Notes: a model not told the origin generated them from the letters alone. DNA of 64,000 bases from Megalobrama amblycephala (GCF_018812025.1 NC_063058.1:20768297-20832296), one strand, 5' to 3'; shown: positions 12,297 to 26,010, counted from the stretch's first letter. Translations and numbers: made by a program.

Positions 12297-12959
12297 TTGG
12301 TATCTTTGTCAGTTTTATCGTTAAATGTCAGGGGAATTCGTGATTTGCTGAAAAGGAAAGCAGTATTTTTGTTTTGCAGGAAATTTAAATGTGACTTCTA
12401 TTATATTCAGGAAACACATGCATCTTTGTCAGATTATAGTTTTTGGAAGAGTCAATGGGGGGATGATTTATGGATGTCATATGGGAGTAATCGAGTAGCT
12501 GGTGTTGCGATCTTAAAAGGTACATTTAAGGGGAAAATAATTCAAACTAAAATGCATGATTCGGGTAGATGGGTAATATTGGTAGTTGAAAAGAATACTG
12601 AATTGTTTATTTTGGGGAATATCTATGCAAGTAATTTTACTACACAAAATAAAAAATTATTTTTGAACTTTGAAGAACAAATTGAAAAAACAGTGGAACG
12701 ATATAGCAATGCAAAATTAGTACTTGGAGGGGATTTCAATACAGTATGGGATTCTGAAAAGGATTGTTATCCACCCCGTCCAAGTAACAAGTCTGTTCTT
12801 CCAGAATTATATAATTTATGTTCTACTTTTGATTTGATTGATATATGGAGACATAAGTGTCCAGAAAAAATTCAGTTTACATGGTGTAAAAAAAATCTTC
12901 TCTCAACAGTCACGTATAGACTATTGGTTAATTTCAAGGAATTTAATGAATTATGTTAA
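12297..12959 (+). pseudogene. LINE ORF2, endonuclease part (frame 1)
   Basis: Apurinic/apyrimidinic-type endonuclease domain that nicks target DNA. Visible motifs: LSLNVRGI (catalytic Asn), QETH (catalytic Glu), LGGDFNTVWDS (Asp/Asn) and DLIDIWR. The frame breaks at a run of eight A's (12888-12895); with seven, the endonuclease end SRIDYWLIS would follow directly. Residues after TWCKK in this frame are therefore spurious. The first codon of the open frame is TTG, with no in-frame ATG between the stop at 12270 and it, so the start codon is lost or translation is by reinitiation. ORF1 ends about 320 bp upstream. Confidence 0.9.
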
Positions 12960-15900
12960 TGAGGTTTCTATAGAACCATCTGTTCTTACAGATCATAAAG
13001 CTATTTTTCTCTCGTTAAATACAACTAAATCCAAAGATATAAAAAAATTTACTTATTGGAAAATGAACCAGAATATATTGACAGATGTGCAGTTTAGAAA
13101 AGAAGCAAAAAAGGTTATCACAGAATCCTGGAAGAAGGCAAAGCTAACTAACTCTTTTGGTGCAAATTGGGAATTCATGAAATATAACATCAGAACTTTA
13201 GCCATAAGGAGAGGAAAAGAAATAGCAAAACATAGACAAGAGAATGAAGAAAAAATTATACAAAAAATTATAAGCCTTTCTGGAAATTGTAATATTGATC
13301 AAGAAAATAAAAATAAATTACTACAACTGCAGTTAGAGTTGGATAAAATATATGAATATAAAGCAAAGGGTGCTTTCATAAGATCAAAAAAGAAATGGTT
13401 AGAGGAAGGAGAAAAAAATACAAAATATTTTTTTAGCATGGAAAAAAGGAAGGTAGAACTTACATCTATGGTCAAATTGAATATTAATGGACATTTAACA
13501 GAAAATTCTAAAGAAATATCAAAATATACAGCCCAGTTTTATGAGAAATTATATTCATGTGATGATAAATTGAGTAAGCCACAGTCATTTTTAGACTCTA
13601 TTAAAAATGACATTCAAAAGATAAGTGAATCTTCTAGTAAATTGTGCGACCAAGAGATTTCTTTAAATGAAGTATTTCACTGTATTAACAAACTAAAAGA
13701 CAATAAGTCACCAGGAAATGATGGATTAATTAGTGAATTTTATAAATATTTTCAAGAAGAATTGTCACCTTTTTTGTTAAGTGTATTCAGTGAAGCTATA
13801 CAACAAGGGTATTTACCCAGTTCACTGAAACAAGGCTTAATAACCTTATTACCAAAGCCCAATAAGGATTTATTATTTCTAGAAAATTGGCGTCCGATTA
13901 CACTAATTAATAATGATGCAAAAATTTTTGCTCGTATATTTGCTGAAAGATTGAAGAAATATCTTGATCCTTTAATTGATGATTGTCAATCAGGATTTAT
14001 GAAAGGTCGGCACATTTGCAATAATATTAGGCTCATTTTAGATTTAATTGATTATAACGAATTTATTATAGATAATAGTTTTGTTTTATTTGTTGATTTT
14101 TTTAAAGCGTTTGATACTATTGATCATAACTTTATGTTAGAGACCCTAAATTTGTTTGGTTTTGGAGAATATTTTAAAAAAGCTATTCAAACACTATACA
14201 GTGGCTGTAACAGCTCAATTAAATTATCACATGGAACATCATCCAGATTTGAAATTAGTAGAGGTATACGTCAGGGCTGCCCCATTTCTCCATTCCTTTT
14301 CTTACTTGTAACACAAACCATGGCCATTCATATTAAAAAAGATACATTTTGTGGCATTAGAATTTTGGAGAAAGAGTTAAAGTGTTCTCAATTAGCGGAC
14401 GACACTGCCATTTTTTTAAAAAATGAAACTGAAATTAAAAAAGCTATTGAGTGCCTTAATATTTTCTCGTCTGTTTCCGGTTTATGTTTAAATATTAAAA
14501 AATGTGTGTTATTTCCTTTGAAAACATGTATTCATAATAACATACTGGGTATTCCAGTAAAAGAGATTGTAGATTATTTAGGTATTAAGATCTGTAAGGA
14601 CCAAAAGGAGAGAAATAATTTAAATTTTACACCAATTATTAAGAAAGTTAAACAAAAATTAAACTCTTGGTTAATGAGAGATCTATCATTAAAAGGAAGA
14701 ATATTATTATCTAAAACTGAAGGGTTGTCACGCTTAGTGTATACATCTCTTGCATTAGATGTTCCACAATCTGTTATAAAAGAGGTAGATACTATTTTGT
14801 TTAATTTCATCTGGAAGAACAGACCACATTATTTAAAGAGAACAGTTATGTGTAACCCAATTGAAGATGGTGGTCTAAATGTACTTGACTTTAATACTGC
14901 AAACTGTGTATTTAAAAACAAATGGATAAAGAACTACTTGAACTCTAAAGATAAGATTTGGAATGTCATCCCTGAATTAATTTTTGATAAATTGGGGGGT
15001 TTAGAATTTTTTTTGAGGTGTAATTTTGATGTAAACAAGGTTCCGATAAAGCTTTCTTCTTTTCATAAACAGGTTTTTTTATTATGGATGCTCATTTTTA
15101 AGCATAACTTTTCTCCACACAACTCTGTGATTTGGAACAACAAATATATTAAGTTTAAAAATAAATCTTTATTTTACAGAAATTGGTACGATAATGGTAT
15201 AATTTTGGTGAGGCAGCTATTTAAGAATAACGGACAGCTCTTTAATTACTGTGAATTCCTGAATCATTATAAGATCCCTATAACTGCTAAGGAGTTTGCA
15301 GTAGTATTTGATGCTATTCCTAGTGGTCTTATTCAACTTTTATCAGGCAATATATCTTCTGAGCCTTTTCCCTTATATACAGATCAGTTAAGTATTAATG
15401 GTGTGAAAATTATAGATAAAAAATTTAATAATGTTTATATTAAAAAATTATGTAGATGTACATTATTGCCCAAATGCAAACCCTTTTGGAACTCGATATA
15501 TAATCAGGTTGAATGGAAAGAGGTCTGGAGCTTACCTAGTAAATACTGCCTCACCAATAAAGTTAAAGAAATTACATATAAGGTTATTCATTTGATTTAT
15601 CCAGCGAGACAAGTAGTCTCAAGATTTTTCAGAGACATGGAGACTACATGTGTCTTTTGTAATTCAGAAGAAGAATCCATAAAACACTTATTTTTTGAAT
15701 GTGTATTTGCTCAGTCATTCTGGATTGATATTGAATATCTAATATTCAAATTAACAAAATTAAAGATTCAGCTATCTGGTAAAGATATATTTTTGTTATA
15801 TAAAAATAAGATTTTGGAGCAAAATTTGATGATTAACTTAATAATTATGTATGGAAAATATCACATACACAAACAGAAATGGAATAATAATAAACCTAAC

Positions 15901-16020
15901 ATTATATTGTTTAAAATTGAATTGAAGCATTATATTGAGGCCCTAAAGGATGCAAGAAATAAAAAAGCGATACGGATGTATAAAATTTTTGAATCCTTTT
16001 CTTTTTGGAACACTCTGTAA
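12838..16020 (+). pseudogene. LINE ORF2, end of endonuclease, RT and C-terminus (frame 2)
   Basis: Coding sense begins near 12888 after the A-run frameshift. SRIDYWLIS and TDHKAIF finish the endonuclease. Reverse transcriptase follows: LISEFYKYF, NWRPITLINNDAKIFARIFA, SGFMKGRHICNNIR, FVLFVDFFKAFD (catalytic Asp), GIRQGCPISPFLF and the core LADDTAIF. A thumb-like part (LSLKGRILLSKTEGLSRLVY) and a CCHC knuckle near the end (CVFC, then H and C as C-x2-C-x8-H-x4-C) complete it. These are marks of L1/Tx1-clade ORF2. With one A removed, ORF2 would be about 1,240 residues without other breaks. All catalytic residues looked for are present. Confidence 0.93.
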
Positions 16021-16193
16021 ATTTTTTTCTTTTTCCCCTGTAGTTTTTTTTTTTTTTTTTTTTTCTTTTCTTCTTTTCTTTTCTTTTCTTAGTTTATTTC
16101 TTCTTTCTGTTGTTCCTTTGATGCTATTATGAATGTAATACATAAGAGTTGAACACATTGTGATCCTCTGTATGTATATTGTTCTTGTTTTGC

Positions 16194-16194
16194 A

Positions 16195-16237
<43 letters not shown>
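16194..16237 (+). terminator. LINE polyadenylation signal and poly(A) tail
   Basis: AATAAA at 16194-16199 runs directly into about 38 uninterrupted A's, followed at once by the right copy of the duplicated block. A long pure tail means a recent insertion, since tails shorten and mutate with time. Confidence 0.93.
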
Positions 16238-16241
<4 letters not shown>

Positions 16242-17165
16242 TCATGCTGAAGTGGTTTATTTTGTGAAATGAATAATCAGTGAATAAAATAAATTAAAAA
16301 AAAATCCCACAGGTTTGGAGTGACATGAGAGTGAGTAAATGATGACAGAATTTTCATTTTGTGTGAACTTTCTTTTTAATATTAAAACTTCAAATGAATC
16401 TTTTTTTCAGAAATGAGGAGTTTTGTTTTTAAATCTGCCAGAGCTATAAATCACAGGGCGGCACGATTGAGTCCGCAGGTCTCGGGGACAGAGGAGGAGG
16501 AATATCAATTGAGTATCACCTGCATAATCTTTGCTCTGAATAATTTCTCTTCATGATAAACACATTCTAGCGCACGCCTCGCACACACACATATTAAAAA
16601 GGCCCACTTTGCTGTCAGTTAAAGCTTTTTGTTTGCTAATGCAGCAGCACAAGAAGCATACTGATTAAGTACGCCACCCATGGCGACTGCGTTAATGCAT
16701 CTGTCACCCGGGACATCTCCATGTCGGGTTTCATCAGAGTGTTATCCAGCGTGGAGCTGAACACGTGCTGAGACTAAGAACTCGCGGCTGCTGTTTGTCT
16801 TTAAGAGCGATCGGAGATTGATGCTGCAATCACTCTGAGCTGCCGAGTGATTTCGGCCATCAGACGCTAGTCCAAGATCTTTGCAAAGTCCAGCGGATAG
16901 CCGGAGGTGTACAGGTGGTCAAATCCTCTTACATTGCATGAAAACATGATTTGATCATTTCTCCAGCAAACACTGACACAGAATGCCAACCGCCAAAATT
17001 CCATTTTTTCCAACTGTTACAATATATATGCATTTGATTCATTAAAAAGAACAACTCATTAAAGTCATTTGTTCAGGAATCAGACCACACTTGCTGCACT
17101 GCATGTGTTTAATTCACTAAAAAGAACCAACTCAGAGTCAATTGTTTGGAAATCGGACAACTCTT

Positions 17166-17458
17166 GGGCTCTGTCCCAAATGGCACACTTCATGTCCATT
17201 TGTAATCTTATGGACTTACAATGGCCGCCGTGTGTGCGTCCGTTAAGACCGTAGGGTGTCCCGTTTGTCATTTTAGGTTTTAGAAGGGTGCTCAGGAGTG
17301 CCCCCTTTGCGGCCAATATGCTCCCTCGATGCACACTTTTGTCGAGCCCACAAACTCCGCAGCAGACTTCTACCCAACAGTCAAAGCGGTGTTATGTCAC
17401 AAATGTGTGGCCTCGGAGGAAGATCGCGAGGGCTTAGGTTTCCATTTGGGACAGGGCC
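17166..17458. mobile_element. hAT-like MITE (right copy)
   Basis: Duplicate of 2566-2858 with two substitutions (T to C near 17269, C to G near 17295). Confidence 0.7.
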
Positions 17459-17666
17459 TGGTTGCGCTGTATGTGTTTGATTTATTAAAAAGAACTGGTT
17501 CATAAGAGTCATTAGTTCAAGGTTTGGGCTACACTAGTTGCACTATATGTAAAAATGGCACAAAAAAGGCACTTCATAACTATTCTATGTTTTGAATTGG
17601 TGGCTAATTTGCTTGAATACGTACATCTCATTGGTATGTTTTCATATGATCTGCTTATGTCCCATT

Positions 17667-17815
17667 AATGGTTATGTGTATGGGTGGACTGTCATGATGG
17701 CTTTTTTTCCCTCTAAAAATTAGGGATGCATCGATATGAAAATTTTGGACGATACTGATAACCGATAATTCTTTATATTTGAAAGCCGATAACCGATATA
17801 TTGGCCGATAAATCG

Positions 17816-17870
<55 letters not shown>

Positions 17871-17877
17871 TAAAATC

Positions 17878-17927
<50 letters not shown>

Positions 17928-18150
17928 AATAAATATATATAATAAATCGAAATCGATATTCTATGTGTGTATATATATATATATATATATAAAATAGAAT
18001 ATAGATTTCGATTTATCGGCCAATATATCGGTTATCGGCTTTCAAATATAAAGAATTATCGGTATCGTCCAAAATTTTCATATCGGTGCATCCCTAATTT
18101 TTAGAGGGAAAAAAAGCCATCATGACAGTCCACCCATACACATAACCATT
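17667..18150. repeat. AT-rich long palindrome (right copy)
   Basis: Duplicate of 3067-3548, 2 bp longer in the (TA)n. Confidence 0.9.
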
Positions 18151-18454
18151 TGTATTATTAAGTTGTATTATTATGTTTATTTTGTGTATATTATATATAT
18201 ACACACACACAAAATAAACATAATAATACAACTTACAACTGCACAAAACAAAAAGCTGCAAATGCACAGGTGAACTTATAGTCACAAAGGTATAACTCCG
18301 TTGTGGATGCGCTCTTCCCTTAACAACGGAAATAATCCATTATTTATAGGCTTTAATATATCAGCCAAATTTTCTTATTAGTTCGATAATGATAACATTA
18401 ACAATGAACATATATCGGCAAATACCGATATGGTGGCCAATGTATCATGCATCC
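17721..18454. mobile_element. hAT-type non-autonomous element (right copy)
   Basis: Duplicate of 3121-3852. Confidence 0.6.
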
Positions 18455-18725
18455 CTACTAAAAATTGTGTGTTTCTGTACAAATCACATCGAACTAATTT
18501 ATACGAAATTGCAACCTCATAAAGTTATGTTTTCTCATGAGATCAGGTTCCATCCACATCAGTGAAGCATGTGTGAGAACTGTGAAAGGAACCGAACGGT
18601 TGAATCTTTACTAAAGCCGCACTTTATGAGCCTCTGAAGTTACAGCAGTTTAATGTCAAGCTCAGTTCAAGAACATGCAAAAACAAACAGATGTTTGAGA
18701 AACTAAATATTTTCAATCCACTCAC

Positions 18726-18757
18726 CTGTTTTGTGGGATCCCAGGGAGAGAAGAGGC
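18726..18757 (-). CDS. magi2: magi2 32-nt microexon (right copy)
   Basis: The microexon encodes LFSPWDPTKQ, preceded by a Gly codon shared with the PDZ3 exon (RGAAAGLFSPW). It matches the conserved FFSPWKTPK segment after PDZ3 in MAGI2. The acceptor is CCGTCAG and the donor GTGAGTGG. Two bases in and phase 0 out: 166 + 32 nt = 66 whole codons with the preceding exon. It is too short for ORF-based detection and was recognised from splice sites, phase and the family motif. Confidence 0.85.
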
Positions 18758-19146
18758 CTGACGGAGAAATAAAGAGAAAGATTAATATCATTAGATCTTC
18801 CTTAAAGAGTAAAATAAATTTTTCATAATGGTCACATAATATTTGTCCCCATCTCTTCACTTTGTTGTCCTGTAGGCTCATAAGTGAGGAAAGTTTATTG
18901 CATTTATTTGTGAGGTAATTACATCATTAGTTTTGATTAGCTTTGAGCAGAAGCCAAACTCTGTAAAAGAGAAAACAGACACTAAACTAGATTTTTACAA
19001 CTCTTGTGATTTTCAGTCAGTTCTGAATGATCATAATGTGATGTATCTATAATACCACTGTAGCCTCCGAATAGCTCAGTATCGCTTCCTTATATCAGTA
19101 GTAAAATTGCACATCATATTAGTATTATATACATCTATACATCTTC

Positions 19147-20937
19147 CGCTCGAGTCTATGGCAGCCCATAGAACCGCTTGCGGGAAAGTTATGAAATTTG
19201 GCACATAGGTAGAGGACAGTCTGAATTGTCACAAATTTGCAGTCTCTAACTCAATCCCTCTAGCGCCACCAACTGTCCAAAGTTGCACCATGTTTATGCT
19301 AATAACTTTTGAACCGCAAGGGCTAGAAACAAAAATTCTTTTTCCTCTGATTCCTTGGCTCAAGACGATTTTCCATTAATTTTACCTGTCATTTTGAATT
19401 TTCTGCAAAACGTACTTTTTCGAATTTCTCCTAGACCAAAAAATTGAACCAGATCATCCTCAAAAAATGATGGAATTCAAGTTGATTCGTCAAACTGTTC
19501 TCAAACAACGCACAAGCAAATTCGACGAAAAGCACGCCAAAATGAATATGAGGCTATCTCCTTTAGCGTATTCTGACCAAACTTGGTTTGTGTTATGTCA
19601 ACCATGACCTGAGTGTGCCTGCAGTTTTGGCACAGTGCCACCTAGTGGTCAGGAGATGGACATTTTTGCTTATAACTTCTTAACGGTTTGGCTAAAAATC
19701 AAAAAACTTTCTCTTTAGATTCGGTGCAGTATATAAAGTCGAACGATACCCAATTTTCCCATGTCGGCCATTTTGATATTTGTTGTAAAATGCTATATAT
19801 TATGAACGCATTGGTGTATTGTTACAAACCTCGGTATGTGTCTTCAGCACCATCCCCTGAAGGTACTCAAAAAGTTCCAGGGCATCGCCACCTTGTGGTC
19901 AAAAGTTATAATGACATTTCCAAAAATGCTAATAACTTATTAATTTTGCCTATTGTAATGAACTTAATAGATTCCTAGGTTCATGCCGAGAACTTAGATA
20001 TCAGTTTCTTGTCCGCCAAAATGACTCTGAAGCTCTTTAATGCAAGATATTTAAAGTGTACCAAAAGTATACTTGCAATAGTTCCACTTTAGCACAATCA
20101 AATATACTTAAAGGTGCTAAAGAGGATGTTTTGTTTCATACATTTTTGCAATATTACTTGAAACTGTCTTTACTAACTGATAAAAGACTATTTATTAGGT
20201 GCACTGAAAGGAATAATATTAATATACATCATCTGTGCACGAGGTAGGGCCTTAAAAACATCAGCCAATCGTTTACGCGATCATCGTGTAAAAGATTGGC
20301 CCTCTGGCTTGTCAATCACTGCCGTGACGTTCCTTGTGAGAGACGAGCGCAGCTGCGCGCTCCAGTAACTTTCCACACTCCACAGACGCCGCATGCAATA
20401 TTTTTGTCCGGAGACAGGAGTAACAACTGCAGATTATGAGTTACCTGCGGTGAGTCCGACATAATGAATCCACTAACACGACACAGCGAATGCCGATGGT
20501 AAACACTCGTGTTCCAATACTCGTGCGTGAATTTTGGGAGGCGTTCCCTCGAAAGGAAGGGGGGTTGTTCTTACGCATGCGCTCATTTAAAAAACTCAGT
20601 AACAGTCTTTGGTTTCTCAGTCGACGAAAAGATCCTCTTTATCACCTTTAAGTATATCTTTAGTTGGACCTCAGCACTACTTCCGCACAATTAAAGTGCA
20701 TTAAGTACAAAATTAGTTGTTCCAATTTAGAAGACTAAGTATACCAGTTTAGTATACCAAAAGGTATATTCATTAGGGTGTATTTATGATTTTTCAGCCT
20801 TTTTGCCAAAAATCATCTTAATATGTCTTTAATTGCTCATTGTTGCAGTTGGTCTGATGCTCCCAGCCATCTTGGCATGACTTATCCTGCCTTCTTCGTG
20901 CTTGGCCCCTTAATTGCTGCTTGCAGCTATACTTATT
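19147..20937. repeat. interspersed fish repeat with a nested MITE (right copy)
   Basis: Duplicate of 4545-6335. Confidence 0.6.
20108..20651. mobile_element. TTAA-flanked MITE, family 1 (right copy)
   Basis: Duplicate of 5506-6049. Confidence 0.85.
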
Positions 20938-23900
20938 ATCGATATTTTTTTTATTCCATTAAATACATCAAAAACTCATTATTTATAACAGATTTATTTA
21001 TTGACATACTACCTATTTACCCGAGAAGAAAATGTGGATTAGAAATTATTTTCTGACGTTATTTTTACAGTGTCGTAATACCATAATACTTTTTTTTTTT
21101 TTTTTTTAATATTAAGTTCCCCATACAATAAAACGCATAATGCGCATTTGTGATTTGACTGTAATAAGAAGAAGGTTGTTTAAGATTCAACTGCAATGCG
21201 ATTATACCATGGCTGGAGGTGCTGTGAGAATAATGAGTTATGACTTTTCATTTCTTGGTCTCATACCTGTTTCTTTCAATCACATGAACTATATTGTGTG
21301 TGTGTGTGCATGAAAATACACACGCATGTGTGTGGCCTGTATGTCTGGGTGTGTGTACGTGAGTATTTGTAGAATAAGGCAGAGGGGCAAGGCATTTTTA
21401 TGCCTACTTAAACTAACAGGATTACATCAAACGCTATATGACCAGGACACGACTTGGCAGCGAAGGGCTAAACATAAAGCCTCGGGCAAATATGCACAGT
21501 CGTGCCACTCCATAACTCCTCATCCTCCCCCAATGCATCACAAAAGATGCCATATGGACAACAAAGACCAAAGAACTTCGGTGAAGCTTGCATGCAAGAC
21601 TTATTTTTTTGATTGTTTTTAATCTGACTTGAGCACTGAAATAACCTTCAAAAAACTGAAAATTAAAAGTTGAAGGCCATGTTCTGTCAATGGCATCAGT
21701 TGCGCGGTGCAAGCGCAGTGCGCCTCATGTGTCCTTGGGTTTCGTTCATGTCACGAGTCTCTCTCAGGTGAAGTCTAAAAGTTGAGTCAGATGGAATCAT
21801 GAGGGACTCGGGGTGACTGTCAGCTCCGAGTATTCAGAGACCCAGATGGAATAGAGCCAAGAGGATGTAAGAGAGCTGCCGGCACTGCTGAAATGCCATG
21901 GCCCTGATGATATTTCAAACAGTCCGGAGAGTCAGAAGAATATAGTTATCACCTCGCACCTGCCTGTCCAGTCCTACATGAGGTGTCAATAATCCTGACA
22001 AAAGATGGACAGTGATTTTGTGCTCTGACTGCTGCACTAATAAGATAGAGAAATGCTTGAAGAATTCGAAATGGGAATCATAAACAGTTCTAGTTCCTTA
22101 ATGATTCCATTAATGATTCTTTTAGTACTTTGGAAACATTCGGAATTAAATGCATTTCTTATTGCATTTACCTCCCTCGGCAGTGTGGTGCCAAATGAGA
22201 TCATTTCAGATTTTAACAGAAATAAATCTAATGCAATTATTGCAAAAAGTTGTGTTCATACAGGCACATGTGTGCAAATGCAATCCAATAACTTATGCTT
22301 TTGGCTTCTGGCAGAAATACATGTACGTAAATATTGCTATTTATTATTTCTATGTATTGTTTTGTTCAAATGGAGCATATAAACAAAACAAGATTAAATA
22401 TATATTTATTTTTTCTTTTGTTTATTTAGTGAAAACAGTGTCTTGATTTATTTTCAATTAGAGTTTTCAACGTATTTTACTTTTTTCATTTTTGAATCGT
22501 CAACAACAGCTGGTTGAAACAATGATTCCTTGTTATTTTAGTATTATTTACATTAATTGTAATATTTATAATAATTTTTGTATTATTTGAATTAATATTT
22601 TAAATTAATTTAAACTTCATATGAATTTTATGCTGTTTTAGTAATTTTGTTCATTTTCATTGTGATTTTGTCATTTTTAAAAAAAAATTTTAATGTTTCT
22701 AAAATGTATTTAATTATTTTAATTTCAGTTTTAGTCATTTTAGATTTTTTTGCACCTAGTTTTTATTTTTTCAGCTTTATTTCAATTATTGAAAACTATT
22801 TAATAGTAACAACACTGCTCTGACCATAAAACAGTAATTTTAGTTACTAAGTAATAACTTTGCAGAAATATAATATTTACAAGATATTTTTTGAGTTGTT
22901 TTTTTGCATACACACATATATATACACATATACACACACACATTTCTTATTTATTTAAAAAGATTAATTGAAAAGTATTTCAAACCTACTAAGAAGTGTG
23001 GCTATTCGCTCTTGTTCTGGTGTGAAATTATGCTTGTCTTGACATTTATTTGCCCATTCATCCTGCTGCTTTAAATAGATATATTCATGTAAATTTATGT
23101 AAATTATGATAATATAAACACTTCACGTCACTAAGAATAAATTACGTCTCCTCAATCAGCATCTATTTCAGAGTGTTCCCTCAGTGCATCCTGCAGGGAA
23201 GTTACACGCTCTGATTGGCCTGTTCCCTGAATGCCCCGCCCCCTTTCACCCACTCTGCATTCTGATTCGTCTTCCTGTTTATCTCCACCAGCTCAGTGTG
23301 GGAGTCATGTTTTAATTAGACAACCGGGGAAAAGAGCTGTGAACATGGCCGGCGCTGGCCGGGCTCTTGGCAGAACGCCGGCAGGAAACTGAATGGTCTC
23401 GCACTTAGCCAGTGAGTCACGTGGGATGTCTCTCGCTCCGTTACAAGAGGCCTTGGAGTGTTTGCCGAGCGGCCCTTTAAAACCGTAGCCTTCGATATAG
23501 TCATTAAACACGCAGAGGAGGTGAGAACAGACGCACAGTGTAATTGTCAGGATGTGTGGGAGTAATTACTTGATTGATAGCGGTTCAGAGAAACAGACAA
23601 GCATCTTAAGAACATATATCAGGCTTACTGTACACATGGAGAGACTATAGCATTCTTCAAGATAGTTTCTATTAATTGCCTCATTAATTTCCACTCTAAG
23701 AATATCCTTATTATGAAGGGTGATAAAATATTACGCTCTGCATGGACATTTTAATGAAAGTAAGCACTCTTATAAGTGGACTTGCATGGAATTAGTAGAT
23801 TAGCTTGGCTCCAGTCTGTATATGCTAATAACTGTCACCAGCTCTAGCCAAGAGATGATACAGTGTGCAATCTTGCGAAGGCTTTGCTAATATTGCCCCA

Positions 23901-24603
23901 AAACAGCTCATCAGCTTTAGTTATTCTGAAAGAAAACAGTTTGCGTCTGAGAAATTGAGATGTACTGGTTAGTTTGTGAGGACTCTATAATAAGAGTATT
24001 TCTCTCATCTTATTTCAAAATATTTCCAAATCAAAGCTTAAGGCAAATTAGGCTGATCTTCAAAGAGCTTAGAAAAGACTGAAAACTGAGGCACTGATGT
24101 ATACAAAGTTACTTTCCTCATTTCACCCAAAAATTAATATTCTGTCATCTTTAAATAATAATCATCAGCATACCTGGTCAATTTGAGGAAAAGAAAGCTT
24201 TGGACAACATCCTCTTCAAACCGCAATAACAATGTGCTTTAAATGAAAATGGTTTCTTTTTCACACAAAGCTGTCGAAAGGCTTTAGAAGACATGGAATA
24301 TAATGCACAGGCCTTAAGGACACTTTTATGAAAGCTTTATGGTGTTTTTTTAGCAGGTTTCGGAGCCCCCCCCCCACCCCCACCAACCACCCAATTGCAA
24401 AGTGCAGTTAAAAAATTTCTTCAAAATTTCTCCTTTTGTGCTCCACAGAAGAAAAGAAGAAAAAAAAACACGAGGCTGAGTAAATGAATTTTCATTTTTC
24501 AGTGAACATTTCATTTTGCCAAAGTCCAGAATAGATTTCAGGCAACCTTCAGTACATTTCTGATTAACTTGGTTTCAAAAATGAAGGGTGGAAATGTGCG
24601 CAC

Positions 24604-24769
24604 CTGCTGCTGCTCCTCTCTGAATGACAAGCGTAGCCTCTGTTCCCACTGGACAGTCCTTGAGCAGCTGCACCACCTGTGTGTGGTTGAGTCCCTGGAG
24701 ACCCTTCTGATTAATCTCCACCATCAAGTCTCCTTCACATAACCCCGGACAACCCTGCGGCTCCAGAAC
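24604..24769 (-). CDS. magi2: magi2 exon: PDZ3 second half (right copy)
   Basis: The 166-nt exon reads VLEPQGCPGLCEGDLMVEIN, then QKGLQGLNHTQVVQLLKDCP and VGTEATLVIQRGAAA. It continues PDZ3 directly from RVKQ (family: VKQILDIQGCPGLCEGDL). NHTQVV carries the class I helix-B His. The acceptor is TTTGATCAG and the donor GTGCGCAC. It enters in phase 0 and ends one base into a Gly codon. An identical exon lies in the left copy of the 10-kb block at 10003-10168. This copy is nearer the upstream exon, so it would be spliced first. Confidence 0.93.
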
Positions 24770-25851
24770 CTGATCAAAACGTATTGAAACAGTTATGACA
24801 CATATTATGCTTGATAAACCTGCATATTAGACAAGACATATAACCATTTAATAACCTTAAATACAGATTGCAAATGAACTTTACCTAACCATTACCCTCA
24901 CCCCATACTCATCATAAGTACAACAGAAGCCTATTTATTTATTTATTTATTTTCCAAAATACCAATAAATAAAATATATAAAAGATATTTATTAATAATA
25001 ATACATAATATATTATTATATTATAATATTCAATATATTTATATTTATACAACAGTTCTTTCTGGCTCTTGAATCTGATTGGCTGAGAGCCGTGCGATAT
25101 TCTAGTGATAACAGCACTTCTACCTTTTAACCGTTTGTATCACGCATTTGAAGCGAATACTACACTTACACCACGAACTGTAGTTTTAAGAGTTTTTTTA
25201 GGCGAGAATGTAGTTGTTTAGACCTGAAATATGTGACTCATATATATTCATAGCACCTATTTTATTTACAATTTGTTTTTGGAGATGCGAGCTCCAGGCG
25301 TCAGCGGTCGTTCAGTGCTCGTTTACCCGCCGAGAACAGCTTCATCTCAGCCAGTGCTTCGAGGATTTGCCGCTGGCTCTTATAGTGGTTAAACATGAGA
25401 TATAATTCATTTTGGGTACATAAAATGGTCAATCTTTGGTCTTATTAATCTATTGCTTGTTACTGAGAAAATCGAATTGGGCTATGTTAAATTTAATTAT
25501 TCAATATTAAGGCTATATTTAACTTGCATCCTGTAGAGCACTGCTTTTGTACGTTTGACTGAATTGTACAATTGTGTTTATTTCCTGCTGTCATTTATAA
25601 TGGCTATTGTTGTTAATTTAAATATTGTTGTTCAATAGGTATCATTATATATAAATAATATGTTGTATCTGGTATTGAGAAAGGATCCATTAGTGTGTAA
25701 TAATATGGATTGAGTGAAAGACACTAAAGACACTACTAAAGCCACTTTTTAAAGACACTATGTTATTTCTTTTTTATTTACACACTTGTGCACACTATTG
25801 CTCATATATATATAAATATATTTGTTTATAATTCTTATTATATATTAACTA

Positions 25852-25945
<94 letters not shown>

Positions 25946-26010
25946 CTTATTTAGATAAATAATATAACTATATTTATTTATCCAAATTATATAAAAAACA
26001 AACATATCCT

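Larger units (their letters stand above)
11712..16237 (+). mobile_element. 5'-truncated L1/Tx1-like LINE
   Basis: About 4.5 kb of non-LTR retrotransposon: an ORF1 C-terminal fragment, a full ORF2 with endonuclease and reverse transcriptase, a short T-rich 3' UTR, an AATAAA signal at 16194-16199 and about 38 A's. The 5' end is cut inside ORF1, as is usual after target-primed reverse transcription. The ORFs are nearly intact, so it is young. No short target-site duplication flanks it: the left flank (ttaagagagag) and right flank (tatatcatgctg) are the two ends of the 10-kb duplicated block. It is read on the strand opposite to magi2. Confidence 0.93.

Noticed and set aside
11712..16237. A host gene on the plus strand inside the magi2 intron.
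   Set aside because: The long ORFs are LINE ORF1/ORF2 with endonuclease and reverse transcriptase motifs and a poly(A) tail.
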